DNA of 64,000 bases from Bacteroides fragilis (GTDB taxonomy: Bacteria > Bacillota > Clostridia > Lachnospirales > Lachnospiraceae). The notes beneath the pieces were generated by a model. That model saw only the letters and a list, made by a program, of their open reading frames with translations, made no database searches and was not told where the DNA came from. Made by a program: the position numbers and the translations under genes. How positions within the stretch are numbered: position 1 is the stretch's first letter; each line of letters opens with the position of its first letter. Positions 16,622-24,420 of the stretch are shown here, in pieces. The stretch lies in contig JAMPFK010000003.1 in assembly GCA_023664485.1 (NCBI GenBank), forward strand, positions 1-64,000. The letters run 5' to 3'.

Positions 16622-16846
16622 CTAAAACCGCACCTTCACATAAAATCCCCTGTCATTTTCAATGACCTCAAGGACCTCGCCTTCCCGTTCCAGCATTCTT
16701 TCGGAAAACGGGAAATTCCCCGACATTGCCAGCGAAGGATTGATCGTATAGTAATAATTGCTGGGAAGCACGCCCTCCGTGACCGTCACATGGTCTCCTT
16801 TGGAAAGCAGGCCTGGGCGCTCCATCTTAAATTCCATTTCGCGCAT
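16622..16846 (-). CDS. Small hypothetical protein
   Basis: 74 residues, unrecognised. It is charged and beta-rich in appearance (GLLSKGDHVTVTEGVLPSNY, then MLEREGEVLEVIENDRGFYV), without TM segments or a signal peptide. The alternation of GDHVTVTEG and EGEVLEVI suggests a small SH3-like barrel, which is only an impression. The ATG 16846 has AAAGGA about a dozen bases upstream. It lies alone between ridA and the GH2 gene on the minus strand. Confidence 0.6.
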   Translation of the reverse strand: MREMEFKMERPGLLSKGDHVTVTEGVLPSNYYYTINPSLAMSGNFPFSERMLEREGEVLEVIENDRGFYVKVRF

Positions 16847-16876
16847 CGATCTGTTCCGTTCCTTTCTTATCCTTTA

Positions 16877-18682
16877 CTATAGCACAGGGGGAGGGGAAAA
16901 GTCCACCGGGTCTATCTTCCGAATCTCCCTGTCGTAGGTAAAGATTCCGTTGACTTCTTCTTCCACATCCGATAACTGCGTATAGACGCCTGCACACAGC
17001 CCCTCCGGAATCTGCGCTTTCATCTTCTGCATCCGCTCCCGAAACGCGGCGTTCAGGCTCCCGCCGTTTTTGTGCGTTCCGTATCCATACAGCTTCTCAC
17101 AGGCGCTGTGTCCCGGAATGCGCAGGGAATAGCCGCCGAACTCCGACAGCACGGTAGCGCGCTCCTCTTCCGGCAGAAATTTCAGGCCGAAAAAATAGTG
17201 ATGGATGCTCTGCAGATCCCCGCCCTTCTGGTCGAACCAGCCGCTGGCCTGATCGATCAGGCGGCTGCTGTCGCAGGCGCGCGCGAGTTCCGTCATCTTC
17301 TCCGCATGGAACTGTCCCCAGCCCTCGTTAAAGATCACCCAGACCGCGATGCTCGGATGGCCCTTTAAAAGCCGGATCGTCTCCTTCATTTCACGGACGA
17401 ACTCCCGTCTTCCTTTTTGCTCTGCGCGGGATAAAAGCCGTAAACAGTTGTCCCGTATCTTCCACCTTTTCCGGGAAAGGAGCGTCGCTGCATAAGTCAC
17501 GAACCAGTGATTATAATAAGAGCCGCCGTTCACCATATCCTGCCACACGATCATGCCGAGCCTGTCACAATGATAATACCATCGTTCCGGCTCGATCTTG
17601 ATATGCTTTCTCAGCATATTGAAGCCCATTTTTTTCATTTCCAGAATATCGAACACAAGCGCTTCGTCGGAGGGCGCCGTATAGAGCCCGTCCGGCCAGT
17701 AGCCCTGGTCGAGCACGCCGTTCTGGAACTGTGCCCGCCCGTTCAGGCAGATACGCGGAATCCCCGCCGAATCCTTTTCTATCGTAAAGGTGCGCAGCGC
17801 AAAATAGCTCGTTACCGTATCGTCTCCCATCGCAGCCGTAAAATAATACAGATACGGCTCTTCGCATGTCCACGGCCGGATGCACGGCAGGGAAATCTCT
17901 ATCTCCTGATTGGAAAAGCCCTCCGCCTCCGCTATAATACCGCTCTCCTGCGCCGGGCCGCCGCTTTCTCCGGCGGTCCGCCCTTCTTTTTCCGTCTCCC
18001 GGTACAGGGCCGGTTCCCGGATTTGAATCCTGACAGGCATCCGCACGGCGCAGCGGACCTGAATCCGCACGCATTTCCGCCCCGGATCCGGTTCCGTCTG
18101 CAATTCTTCCACATAGCGCTCCGGCGCATACTCCATCCAGACTGTCTGCCAGATACCGCTCTGGGCCGTATAGAACATGCCGCCCCGTTTCAGCTTCTGT
18201 TTCCCCCGCGCATGATAAGAGGTATCGCTTAAATCCCTCACAGCGAGTATCAGCTCGCTTTCCGCTGCGCCAAAACAGCATTCCGTAATATCCGCGGAAA
18301 AAGGAAGATAACCTCCCGTATGCCGTGCTGCTTCTTTTCCATTTACATAAACCAGGCAGATCTGATCCACCGCTCCGAAATGCAGGATCAGCCGTTCCCC
18401 CTTTTCCAGCCTGTCCGCCTCGACGGGCAGGCTCGTACGATACCACAGATATTCGTCCGGCTGCAGCTGCCTGCCAACGCCGGACAGGGCGCTTTCCGGT
18501 GAAAAGGGCACGAGAATCCGGCCGTCATAGGTTTCGGGCTTTTGAAATTTCCGGGTAAAGGCATATTCCCAATAGCCATTTAAGTTTACATAATTTTTTC
18601 TTTGCAATAAGGGGCGGGGATATTCCTGCAGCACATGGCAGCTGTCAAGATTCCTTCCCCAACGCGTATATAATTGTTCCAT
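16877..18682 (-). CDS. Glycoside hydrolase family 2 enzyme
   Basis: A 601-residue cytoplasmic (no signal peptide) GH2 enzyme of the beta-galactosidase/beta-glucuronidase group. N-terminal sugar-binding domain: RPLLQRKNYVNLNGYWEYAF and LHFGAVDQICLVYVNGKEAA; then an immunoglobulin-like domain and a TIM barrel with LRKHIKIEPERWYYHCDRLG and IVWQDM. The acid/base Glu is in WVIFNEGWGQFH and the nucleophile Glu in TVLSEFGGYSLR. Substrate is not determinable from these motifs. The start at ATG 18682 has AAAGGA upstream. Shorter than LacZ, as usual for GH2 of gut Firmicutes. Confidence 0.88.
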   Translation of the reverse strand: MEQLYTRWGRNLDSCHVLQEYPRPLLQRKNYVNLNGYWEYAFTRKFQKPETYDGRILVPFSPESALSGVGRQLQPDEYLWYRTSLPVEADRLEKGERLILHFGAVDQICLVYVNGKEAARHTGGYLPFSADITECCFGAAESELILAVRDLSDTSYHARGKQKLKRGGMFYTAQSGIWQTVWMEYAPERYVEELQTEPDPGRKCVRIQVRCAVRMPVRIQIREPALYRETEKEGRTAGESGGPAQESGIIAEAEGFSNQEIEISLPCIRPWTCEEPYLYYFTAAMGDDTVTSYFALRTFTIEKDSAGIPRICLNGRAQFQNGVLDQGYWPDGLYTAPSDEALVFDILEMKKMGFNMLRKHIKIEPERWYYHCDRLGMIVWQDMVNGGSYYNHWFVTYAATLLSRKRWKIRDNCLRLLSRAEQKGRREFVREMKETIRLLKGHPSIAVWVIFNEGWGQFHAEKMTELARACDSSRLIDQASGWFDQKGGDLQSIHHYFFGLKFLPEEERATVLSEFGGYSLRIPGHSACEKLYGYGTHKNGGSLNAAFRERMQKMKAQIPEGLCAGVYTQLSDVEEEVNGIFTYDREIRKIDPVDFSPPPVL

Positions 18683-18727
18683 TCGCTTTCCTTTCCGTCT
18701 TCCGCTATGACGTTTACTGCACGAAGA

Positions 18728-18967
18728 TCAGCCTTCCTTTAAAAGCCTGAGAATCTCCTCGTAATTCTCTGGCCGGTGCGGGAAGGTACAACCCGTACAA
18801 TCCTTAATCCTCTTTTCGGTTCTCTCTATGTATCGGGGATTCCCCGGACATTTTTCTTTCAGGTAAAAAGGACAGTAACAGAACAGACAGTTAAAATCCT
18901 TCAATCCCTCATGGCAGGGAAAATACCGGCAGTCCCTGTTCTCAAAAAAACGGTGTGAATGATCCAT
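18728..18967 (-). CDS. Cysteine-rich small domain protein
   Basis: 79 residues with nine Cys in the pattern NRDCRYFPCHEG, FNCLFCYCPFY, EKCPG and DCTGCTFPH, which fits the Cys-rich small domain family often encoded near cobalamin genes (probable metal or Fe-S site). A longer frame from 19036 overlaps the previous gene; ATG 18967 with GGGAG upstream is chosen. It starts six bases after the stop of the B12-related gene, supporting a joint role around cobalamin, which is inferred. Confidence 0.75.
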   Translation of the reverse strand: MDHSHRFFENRDCRYFPCHEGLKDFNCLFCYCPFYLKEKCPGNPRYIERTEKRIKDCTGCTFPHRPENYEEILRLLKEG

Positions 18968-18972
18968 TCTCT

Positions 18973-19668
18973 CTACAATCTCCCTAAAATCCGGCTGTAT
19001 CCATAATTGAGCGGCACATCCGCCATTCTGGCCCACATCTGTTTTATGCGGGAATCATCAGCCGTCCTGTTCACACAATGCATATTGCCGCAGCCTGCGC
19101 AGATTCCTTCACAGCGCACCTTTTCATCCTGCGTCAGCTCCGCCGCGAACGCGACGCTCTTTTTCGGTAAAAGGCAGAAGGCCGCATTGCAGGTGACCCG
19201 ATCGGTCAATCCAGTCAGCAGGCCGGGCAGCTTTTCCAGCGGATACGCCTCCTCGCTTCCGGGAAAATGATAGCGCGCCACATGCCAGTCCGCCGTCTCC
19301 CCGATATAACGGTTATAGGCGCCGCAGCCCTGCATCAGCAGCTCCCCGGCCAGCACTTCCAGCATATAACACTTCGACAGGGAACCCTGCCCGCTGTAAC
19401 GCTCCTGCAGGATATCCAGCCCTGCGCCGAGCGACATAACGACCCGCTCATACCGCCGGCCCGGCAGATCCGCCCCTCCCGCGCCGCTTCCCGCTTCCAC
19501 CTGCCCTCGTTCCCAGAAAGCCTCTCTGTATAAAAAGGGCAGCATTTCTTCCGCTGCTGCCCGCAGTTCCTCCGCCCGCGTTTCCTCATAATGAAATTTG
19601 ACGCGCACCTTTTCCAGGAAGGCCCGTTTGGGAAAATTATCGAGTAAATCCGCAAAAAAGGCCGCCAT
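18973..19668 (-). CDS. Vitamin B12-dependent methionine synthase activation-domain-like protein
   Basis: A 231-residue stand-alone protein related to the AdoMet-binding reactivation domain of MetH. LSKCYMLEVLAGELLMQGCG, then DWHVARYHFPGSEEAYPLEK, resembles the R-x-x-x-G-Y substrate region of that domain. The C terminus carries a Cys cluster (CEGICAGCGNMHC) that could bind an Fe-S centre, as in RACo-like corrinoid reactivases; this is inference. The start at ATG 19668 has GGAGAA. It is transcribed with the Cys-rich protein downstream and spoVAD upstream (14-bp gap). Confidence 0.7.
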   Translation of the reverse strand: MAAFFADLLDNFPKRAFLEKVRVKFHYEETRAEELRAAAEEMLPFLYREAFWERGQVEAGSGAGGADLPGRRYERVVMSLGAGLDILQERYSGQGSLSKCYMLEVLAGELLMQGCGAYNRYIGETADWHVARYHFPGSEEAYPLEKLPGLLTGLTDRVTCNAAFCLLPKKSVAFAAELTQDEKVRCEGICAGCGNMHCVNRTADDSRIKQMWARMADVPLNYGYSRILGRL

Positions 19669-19682
19669 TTGATCTTCTCCTT

Positions 19683-20696
19683 TCAGGAACAGCTTTCCAA
19701 AACGACGCCATGGGCAATTCCCGGTATCGTCTGTCCCTCGTTAAAACTCGTCTTGCTTAACAGCGCCCCCGTCGGCAGAAACAGAACCCGCTTCCAGACG
19801 CCCTCTTCTATCTTTTTCAAAATACAGGCCGCCAGGACGACCGCCGAACAGCCGCAGCCGGAACCGCCCGCATTGGTATTCTGCTTTTCGCTGTCGAAAA
19901 TCTCCATCCCGCAGTCCATATGCTGCCTGGCGATATCGATGCCGTCTTTGGAAAGCAGTTCAAACAAAAGCTGCCGGCCTACCGAGCCCAGATCTCCGGT
20001 AATGATCTTGTCGTAATCGTCCGGCGTTCTGCCAAAATCCGCAAGATGCTGCCTGATTGAATCGGAGGCCGCCGGCGCCATGCATGCGCCCATATTCATA
20101 GAATCCTTAATACCGTAATCCATGATCTTTCCAAACGTAACTCCTGTTATTTTAGCTCGCGCCTTTTTCCCGCCGCCCGGAGCGACCAGAAAAGCGGCGC
20201 TTCCCGTTACCGTCCATGTAGCGGAAAGCGGTCTTTGGTTTCCATAGGAAAGCGGAAAACGGAATTCCTTTTCCGCACTGGCAAAATGGCTGGAAGTCAC
20301 GCAGGCTGCCTTGTCCACAAAACCGCCCGCAACAGCCATGCCGCATATTCCGAGGGACAGGCCGCAGGTCGAACACGCTCCATACAACCCAACATGGGGC
20401 GTCTGAAACGAAGAAAGCCCGAAGCTGCTGGCAATGGACTGCCCCAGCAGATCCCCTGCAAAAATGAGCTGTAAATCCTCTTTTTTCAGTTTTTCTTTCT
20501 CCAGCATGATCTGGATCGCTTCCCTTTGCAGCGCGCTTTCCGCCTCTTCCCATGTTTTCGCGCCGAACATATCATCATACCCTACTTTATCGAACAGTTT
20601 TCCCATGGGGCCCTGTCCTTCTTTGCTTCCGACGATCGAGCCGCTGTTTACAATACAGGGCGGATTTTGAAATTGAATGCTCTGTTTTCCCAACAT
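19683..20696 (-). CDS. spoVAD: Stage V sporulation protein AD
   Basis: A 337-residue thiolase-fold protein that binds dipicolinic acid in the SpoVA complex. The N-terminal IQFQNPPCIVNSGSIVGSKE, the GPMGKLFDKVGYDDMFGAKT block, and YGACSTCGLSLGICGMAVAG are diagnostic. GDLGSVGRQLLFELLSKDGI and the Gly/Cys stretch AGGSGCGCSAVV follow. The start at ATG 20696 has GAAGGAG. A sigma-G-like promoter lies 57 bp upstream. The usual neighbours spoVAC and spoVAE are not adjacent. Confidence 0.93.
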   Translation of the reverse strand: MLGKQSIQFQNPPCIVNSGSIVGSKEGQGPMGKLFDKVGYDDMFGAKTWEEAESALQREAIQIMLEKEKLKKEDLQLIFAGDLLGQSIASSFGLSSFQTPHVGLYGACSTCGLSLGICGMAVAGGFVDKAACVTSSHFASAEKEFRFPLSYGNQRPLSATWTVTGSAAFLVAPGGGKKARAKITGVTFGKIMDYGIKDSMNMGACMAPAASDSIRQHLADFGRTPDDYDKIITGDLGSVGRQLLFELLSKDGIDIARQHMDCGMEIFDSEKQNTNAGGSGCGCSAVVLAACILKKIEEGVWKRVLFLPTGALLSKTSFNEGQTIPGIAHGVVLESCS

Positions 20697-20752
20697 CTGA
20701 CTACTCTCCTTCTTCCATGCCTTTTACGCAATGGCTGTTATTTTTGAGAGAA

Positions 20753-20782
20753 TAGTATGCGCAGATACGCTGGAAATATGCG
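20753..20782 (-). promoter_or_regulatory. Sigma-G/F-type forespore promoter for spoVAD
   Basis: Minus strand: CGCATA (20782-20777; five of six to TGCATA), 17-bp spacer, CATACTA (20759-20753; exact match to the sigma-G -10 known from Bacillus). Suits forespore expression of spoVAD. Confidence 0.65.
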
Positions 20783-20835
20783 CTCCGCCTCCGCTATTAT
20801 GACTGCCGGCGCGCTTTTGCGCGGCTATCCCGGCT

Positions 20836-21519
20836 CTAAAGGAAAACCGCTTCCGGCTCCGGCGCAAACTCCGGCGACACACTGCAGACGGAGATTTTGT
20901 ATTCCGCCGCTTCCCGGAAAACGGCTGGCAGCGCGTATTCTTTTATATAATATGTGTTATTATTCAGTGCATGATGCAGGCTTACCTTTTCATCCTCCTC
21001 GATACAAACCGTAAAATCCCGCAAAGGCAGGGACATGCCAAGGCCCGTCGCTTTCAGAAAACTTTCCTTCATCGTCCAGATCCGGAACATCCGGCTTTCC
21101 CGTTCTTCCCGCAGATTTGCCCGATAGAGCCACGCCTTTTCTTCTTCGGCAAAAAAACGCTCTGCAACGTGCAGCTTCCCCGGCCGCACCCGTTCGATAT
21201 CGCTTCCAAGCTCCTGACCTCCCATACTGCACAGGGCATAGCCGCCGGAATGGGAAAGAGAAAAATGCAGATCGGGATAATCGCAGAACATCGGTTTTCC
21301 CTGATTCCCCAGGACATATTCCATCGATTTCTCCCGCAGCCCGTAAAACCGCAGGGCGGCATCCAGCGCAAGGGAAGCGCCAAGACTTCTGCACCGGTCT
21401 GTTCCGTTCTTCAAAGCGCCTGCCTTCCGCCTCCTGTAGGAAGAAACGGATGAAAGCGCTGTCTGAAAAGCCGCTTCCTCTTCCAGTTGTCCGATATTTA
21501 TAACATAGGTTCTTATCAT
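20836..21519 (-). CDS. Sfp-type 4'-phosphopantetheinyl transferase
   Basis: 227 residues. Transfers phosphopantetheine from CoA to carrier proteins. Motifs: GKPMFCDYPDLHFSLSHSGG (P1/P2), LGSDIERVRPG (metal-binding Asp and Glu), and IWTMKESFLKATGLGMSLPL (W-x-x-K-E-S-x-x-K). Length and order match the Sfp/Gsp group rather than AcpS. No polyketide or peptide synthetase is in the window, so its partner lies elsewhere. ATG 21519 has AAAGGG upstream. Confidence 0.92.
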   Translation of the reverse strand: MIRTYVINIGQLEEEAAFQTALSSVSSYRRRKAGALKNGTDRCRSLGASLALDAALRFYGLREKSMEYVLGNQGKPMFCDYPDLHFSLSHSGGYALCSMGGQELGSDIERVRPGKLHVAERFFAEEEKAWLYRANLREERESRMFRIWTMKESFLKATGLGMSLPLRDFTVCIEEDEKVSLHHALNNNTYYIKEYALPAVFREAAEYKISVCSVSPEFAPEPEAVFL

Positions 21520-21552
21520 AGCTGCCCTTTGCCGCGCGCTGAGCGCTCTCTG

Positions 21553-23520
21553 TTAAATAACGCTTGTTTCGATATTTTGCATTGTTTCCGTTTTGTCGTC
21601 TTCCGCCATGAAACAGTCCTCGCAGATCCGGTACGGATAATCCCAAAACAGGGGCTTTCCGCACAGCTGGCACTTTTTCTCGAACTGCCGCTTATTCTCC
21701 TGTAAAAGACTGCCGATAGCCCGCTGTGCCGCCTCTCTGTTCACCTCCAGCGCTTCTCTGTCGATGACCCAGTTCGCCCGGCCCGCAAACTGGCTGTACA
21801 AATCCAGTTTTTTATAATAGCTCTCCAGCGCCTCCAGCGAAGCATCTTTCGGATAGGGCGGGCAATCCTTTTCTTCCATCGGATTTTCGCAATATTTCAG
21901 CCACTGTTTCAGTACTTCCTTATCCCCGATATCGAAAGGGCAGGTAATGAGAGAAAGCAGCAGCTTCTTATCCTTCATACATCCGGCAGCCCTGCGGTAA
22001 TTTTTCAGATAACGGTATTTTCTGACGCTCTCCGCCATCGAAATTTTATCATAAAGTGCCGTTCCGCCCGCATTTTCCCATATTTCGATAATCTCATCCA
22101 GCTCCATATTAATATCCAGAAGAACTTCCGGGAACCCGATCCTCGCCTTTTTGATCGGATGAAAGGGCTCCTGCATCTTCTTGCCGACATATCCCATATC
22201 TACTACGGACTGTACATAACCTGTGTTATAAAATCCATAGCGTCCGGCCCGGCCCGCGATCTGGCGTATTTCTTCCGCACGGATGCGGCGCTTGGCCGTG
22301 CCGTCGAACTTAATGGTATTCATAAAAACGATTCTTCGTATCGGCAGATTAACGCCCATCCCGATCGCATCGGTCGCAACGACGACCTCATTGAACCCTT
22401 CCGCAAAAAGATGCACCTGCTCCCTTCGCGTTTTGGGCGGCAGATTACCATAAATAACGCTTGCTTTTATTCCTTTTTCTTCCAGTGCGGCCGCAATCGC
22501 GAGCACATTTTTCTTGGAAAAGGTAATCAGGGCGTCCCCTTTTTCCACATCTCTGCCCATATCATATTTGGCATGCAGAAATTCCAGCTTCGTATTCCTC
22601 TCATGATGCACCAGATCGTAAGTATCCCCACAGCGGGTAATCATCCGTATGAGCAGTTTTTCCGCAATCGGCGAAGCGCATATATGGATCTCCTCCGCCC
22701 GGATTCCAAGAATTGCCCTCGTCCAGCAGCTCCCCCGGTTCTCATCATCCAGCATCTGCGCCTCATCGATGACCGCGATATCATAGATTTCCTTCAAATC
22801 CAGGATTTCAACGGTGGATGCCTGGCAGAAAGCGCCCGGCGTCACGATTTTTTCTTCCCCCGTAACCATGCTGCACGGGATGCCCGCCGCCGTCATCGTA
22901 TCGTAAACTTCCAGCGCAAGAAGCCGCAAGGGCCCCAGATAAATGCCCCGATAAGCCTGTTTCAGCCGCTGCAGCGCCTGATAGGTCTTGCCGCTGTTGG
23001 TCGGTCCGATATGCAGAATGAAATGCCTGCGCATACTGCGCGCTTCCGGATATTGTTTCTCCGGCTCCGCCTCCATCAGTTCTTCTATCCGCCGGCCCAC
23101 CATGAACTGCATATAATCGTCTTTGTAAATTTCATACAGGGATTTACAGCGGAGCAGCTCGCAGACTTCTTCCATTTTCAGGATTTCCGCCGCGGAAGAA
23201 GAAGGCGCCATCATCCGCAGAAAAGACAGATCCAGCTGTATCAGCCTGCGCAGGGTATGCTTATAATAATTGCGGAACTTATTGTCCCTGTTAGCCACCG
23301 TATAACCGATATCCGCCGCTTTCCTGTGCAGCTCTTCCATATCGTTCAGGATCTGATGCGCTTCCATCTTCTTTTTCCGTGCGATACGGCGTTCCAGCTG
23401 CCTGATAGTGTGCTCGCAGCCCTTGACGAACCGCCTCTGTCCGGAATACGGTATTTCCAGAAACGCCTTATGATATACCTTCCACGCCGCCTCTACCTGT
23501 TCATTCGTAATCTTTTCCAT
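21553..23520 (-). CDS. Suv3-like superfamily 2 RNA helicase with C-terminal zinc ribbon
   Basis: 655 residues. Order: a helical N-terminal domain (1-165), the RecA-like core with Walker A HIGPTNSGKTYQAL, DEAD-box equivalent AVIDEAQML, SATDAIGMGVNLPIRR, and motif VI EIRQIAGRAGRYG. A Suv3-type C-terminal region follows (about 470-590), then four Cys in CQLCGKPLFWDYPYRICEDC forming a likely zinc ribbon. Suv3 is the mitochondrial degradosome helicase; bacterial homologues are less studied, so an RNA-turnover role is inferred. The start at ATG 23520 has AGAGGA. The YitT gene ends ten bases upstream. Confidence 0.85.
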   Translation of the reverse strand: MEKITNEQVEAAWKVYHKAFLEIPYSGQRRFVKGCEHTIRQLERRIARKKKMEAHQILNDMEELHRKAADIGYTVANRDNKFRNYYKHTLRRLIQLDLSFLRMMAPSSSAAEILKMEEVCELLRCKSLYEIYKDDYMQFMVGRRIEELMEAEPEKQYPEARSMRRHFILHIGPTNSGKTYQALQRLKQAYRGIYLGPLRLLALEVYDTMTAAGIPCSMVTGEEKIVTPGAFCQASTVEILDLKEIYDIAVIDEAQMLDDENRGSCWTRAILGIRAEEIHICASPIAEKLLIRMITRCGDTYDLVHHERNTKLEFLHAKYDMGRDVEKGDALITFSKKNVLAIAAALEEKGIKASVIYGNLPPKTRREQVHLFAEGFNEVVVATDAIGMGVNLPIRRIVFMNTIKFDGTAKRRIRAEEIRQIAGRAGRYGFYNTGYVQSVVDMGYVGKKMQEPFHPIKKARIGFPEVLLDINMELDEIIEIWENAGGTALYDKISMAESVRKYRYLKNYRRAAGCMKDKKLLLSLITCPFDIGDKEVLKQWLKYCENPMEEKDCPPYPKDASLEALESYYKKLDLYSQFAGRANWVIDREALEVNREAAQRAIGSLLQENKRQFEKKCQLCGKPLFWDYPYRICEDCFMAEDDKTETMQNIETSVI

Positions 23521-23529
23521 GCTAATCCT

Positions 23530-24390
23530 CTATTCATTGGGCCTCTGATAAAACCGCCCCGATAATTCCTCGGTCCGCAGCGCATTGACAAAAGCGCTGT
23601 CATCCGTTTCTTTGACGGAATGAATTACCGTCTTGCTTTCTTCTCTCGATACGACGGAATAAACGATATTCCTTTCACAGTGCGCATAAGAGCCCTGGCC
23701 CTCCAGAATCGTCGCGCCGTGCCCGCTCACCTCATAAATCGCCTTACATACGTCCTTCGGTTTATTCGTAACAATAAATAACGTCTGTTTTTGATATCTC
23801 TTATAGAGCATCTGAAGGACCTGCGTCGAAGCATACTGGTAAATAATGGAATAAAGGGCCTTGTCCCAGCCGAACAGAAAACCGGCTATACAAATGATAA
23901 CGGCGTTGATGCCGAGCACGAGATTCCAGGAATCCACGCCCTTTTTCTCCGACAGATAAATGGCAAGGAAATCCGTACCGCCCGTGGTGGCGTTCATCAT
24001 CAGGCACAGGCTGATGGCAAAACCGCTGATCATACCGCCGAATACGCTGATCAGGAGCGTATCGTAAGTAATGACATTCACCGGGATGATATCCGTCAGG
24101 ACGCTGTTTAAAACGATCATCAGACAGGAATACAGCGTGAATTTTTTCCCGATAAAACGGAATCCTATGTAAATAGGAAGGGTATTCAATAACAGATTCA
24201 CGAGCGAAAAAGGAATCTGAATGCCCATAAATTTTTCAAAAATCGCCTGAATCAGGATTGTCAGCCCCATAACGCCGCCCGGATACAGGTCCCCGGTCCT
24301 GACGAACGTTTTCGTATTGACCGCCATGATCACCGATGCGACGCAGATTACGACGATTCTTTTTCCATCTTTTTTTAAATCAAAAGTCAT
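23530..24390 (-). CDS. YitT family membrane protein
   Basis: 286 residues. Six hydrophobic segments in the N-terminal two-thirds (YitT_membrane domain, with GGVMGLTILIQAIFEKFMG and MMNATTGGTDFLAIYLSEKK), then a soluble DUF2179 domain (QTLFIVTNKPKDVCKAIYE, HGATILEGQGSYAHCERNIV). Function is unknown; some relatives are proposed transporters. The in-frame ATG 24405 lacks a ribosome site, whereas ATG 24390 follows GAGGGAAAAG. It lies between aspS and the helicase and is probably co-transcribed with both. Confidence 0.88.
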   Translation of the reverse strand: MTFDLKKDGKRIVVICVASVIMAVNTKTFVRTGDLYPGGVMGLTILIQAIFEKFMGIQIPFSLVNLLLNTLPIYIGFRFIGKKFTLYSCLMIVLNSVLTDIIPVNVITYDTLLISVFGGMISGFAISLCLMMNATTGGTDFLAIYLSEKKGVDSWNLVLGINAVIICIAGFLFGWDKALYSIIYQYASTQVLQMLYKRYQKQTLFIVTNKPKDVCKAIYEVSGHGATILEGQGSYAHCERNIVYSVVSREESKTVIHSVKETDDSAFVNALRTEELSGRFYQRPNE

Positions 24391-24420
24391 GTTCTTTTCC
24401 CTCATTTTGGCTAAACTAAA

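Noticed and set aside
22159..23565. Long plus-strand frame (468 codons) opposite the helicase gene
   Set aside because: Antisense shadow of the clearly conserved helicase; its translation has no recognisable domain and no ribosome site. Other long antisense frames (e.g. 26567-28042, 34793-35653) were dismissed for the same reason.
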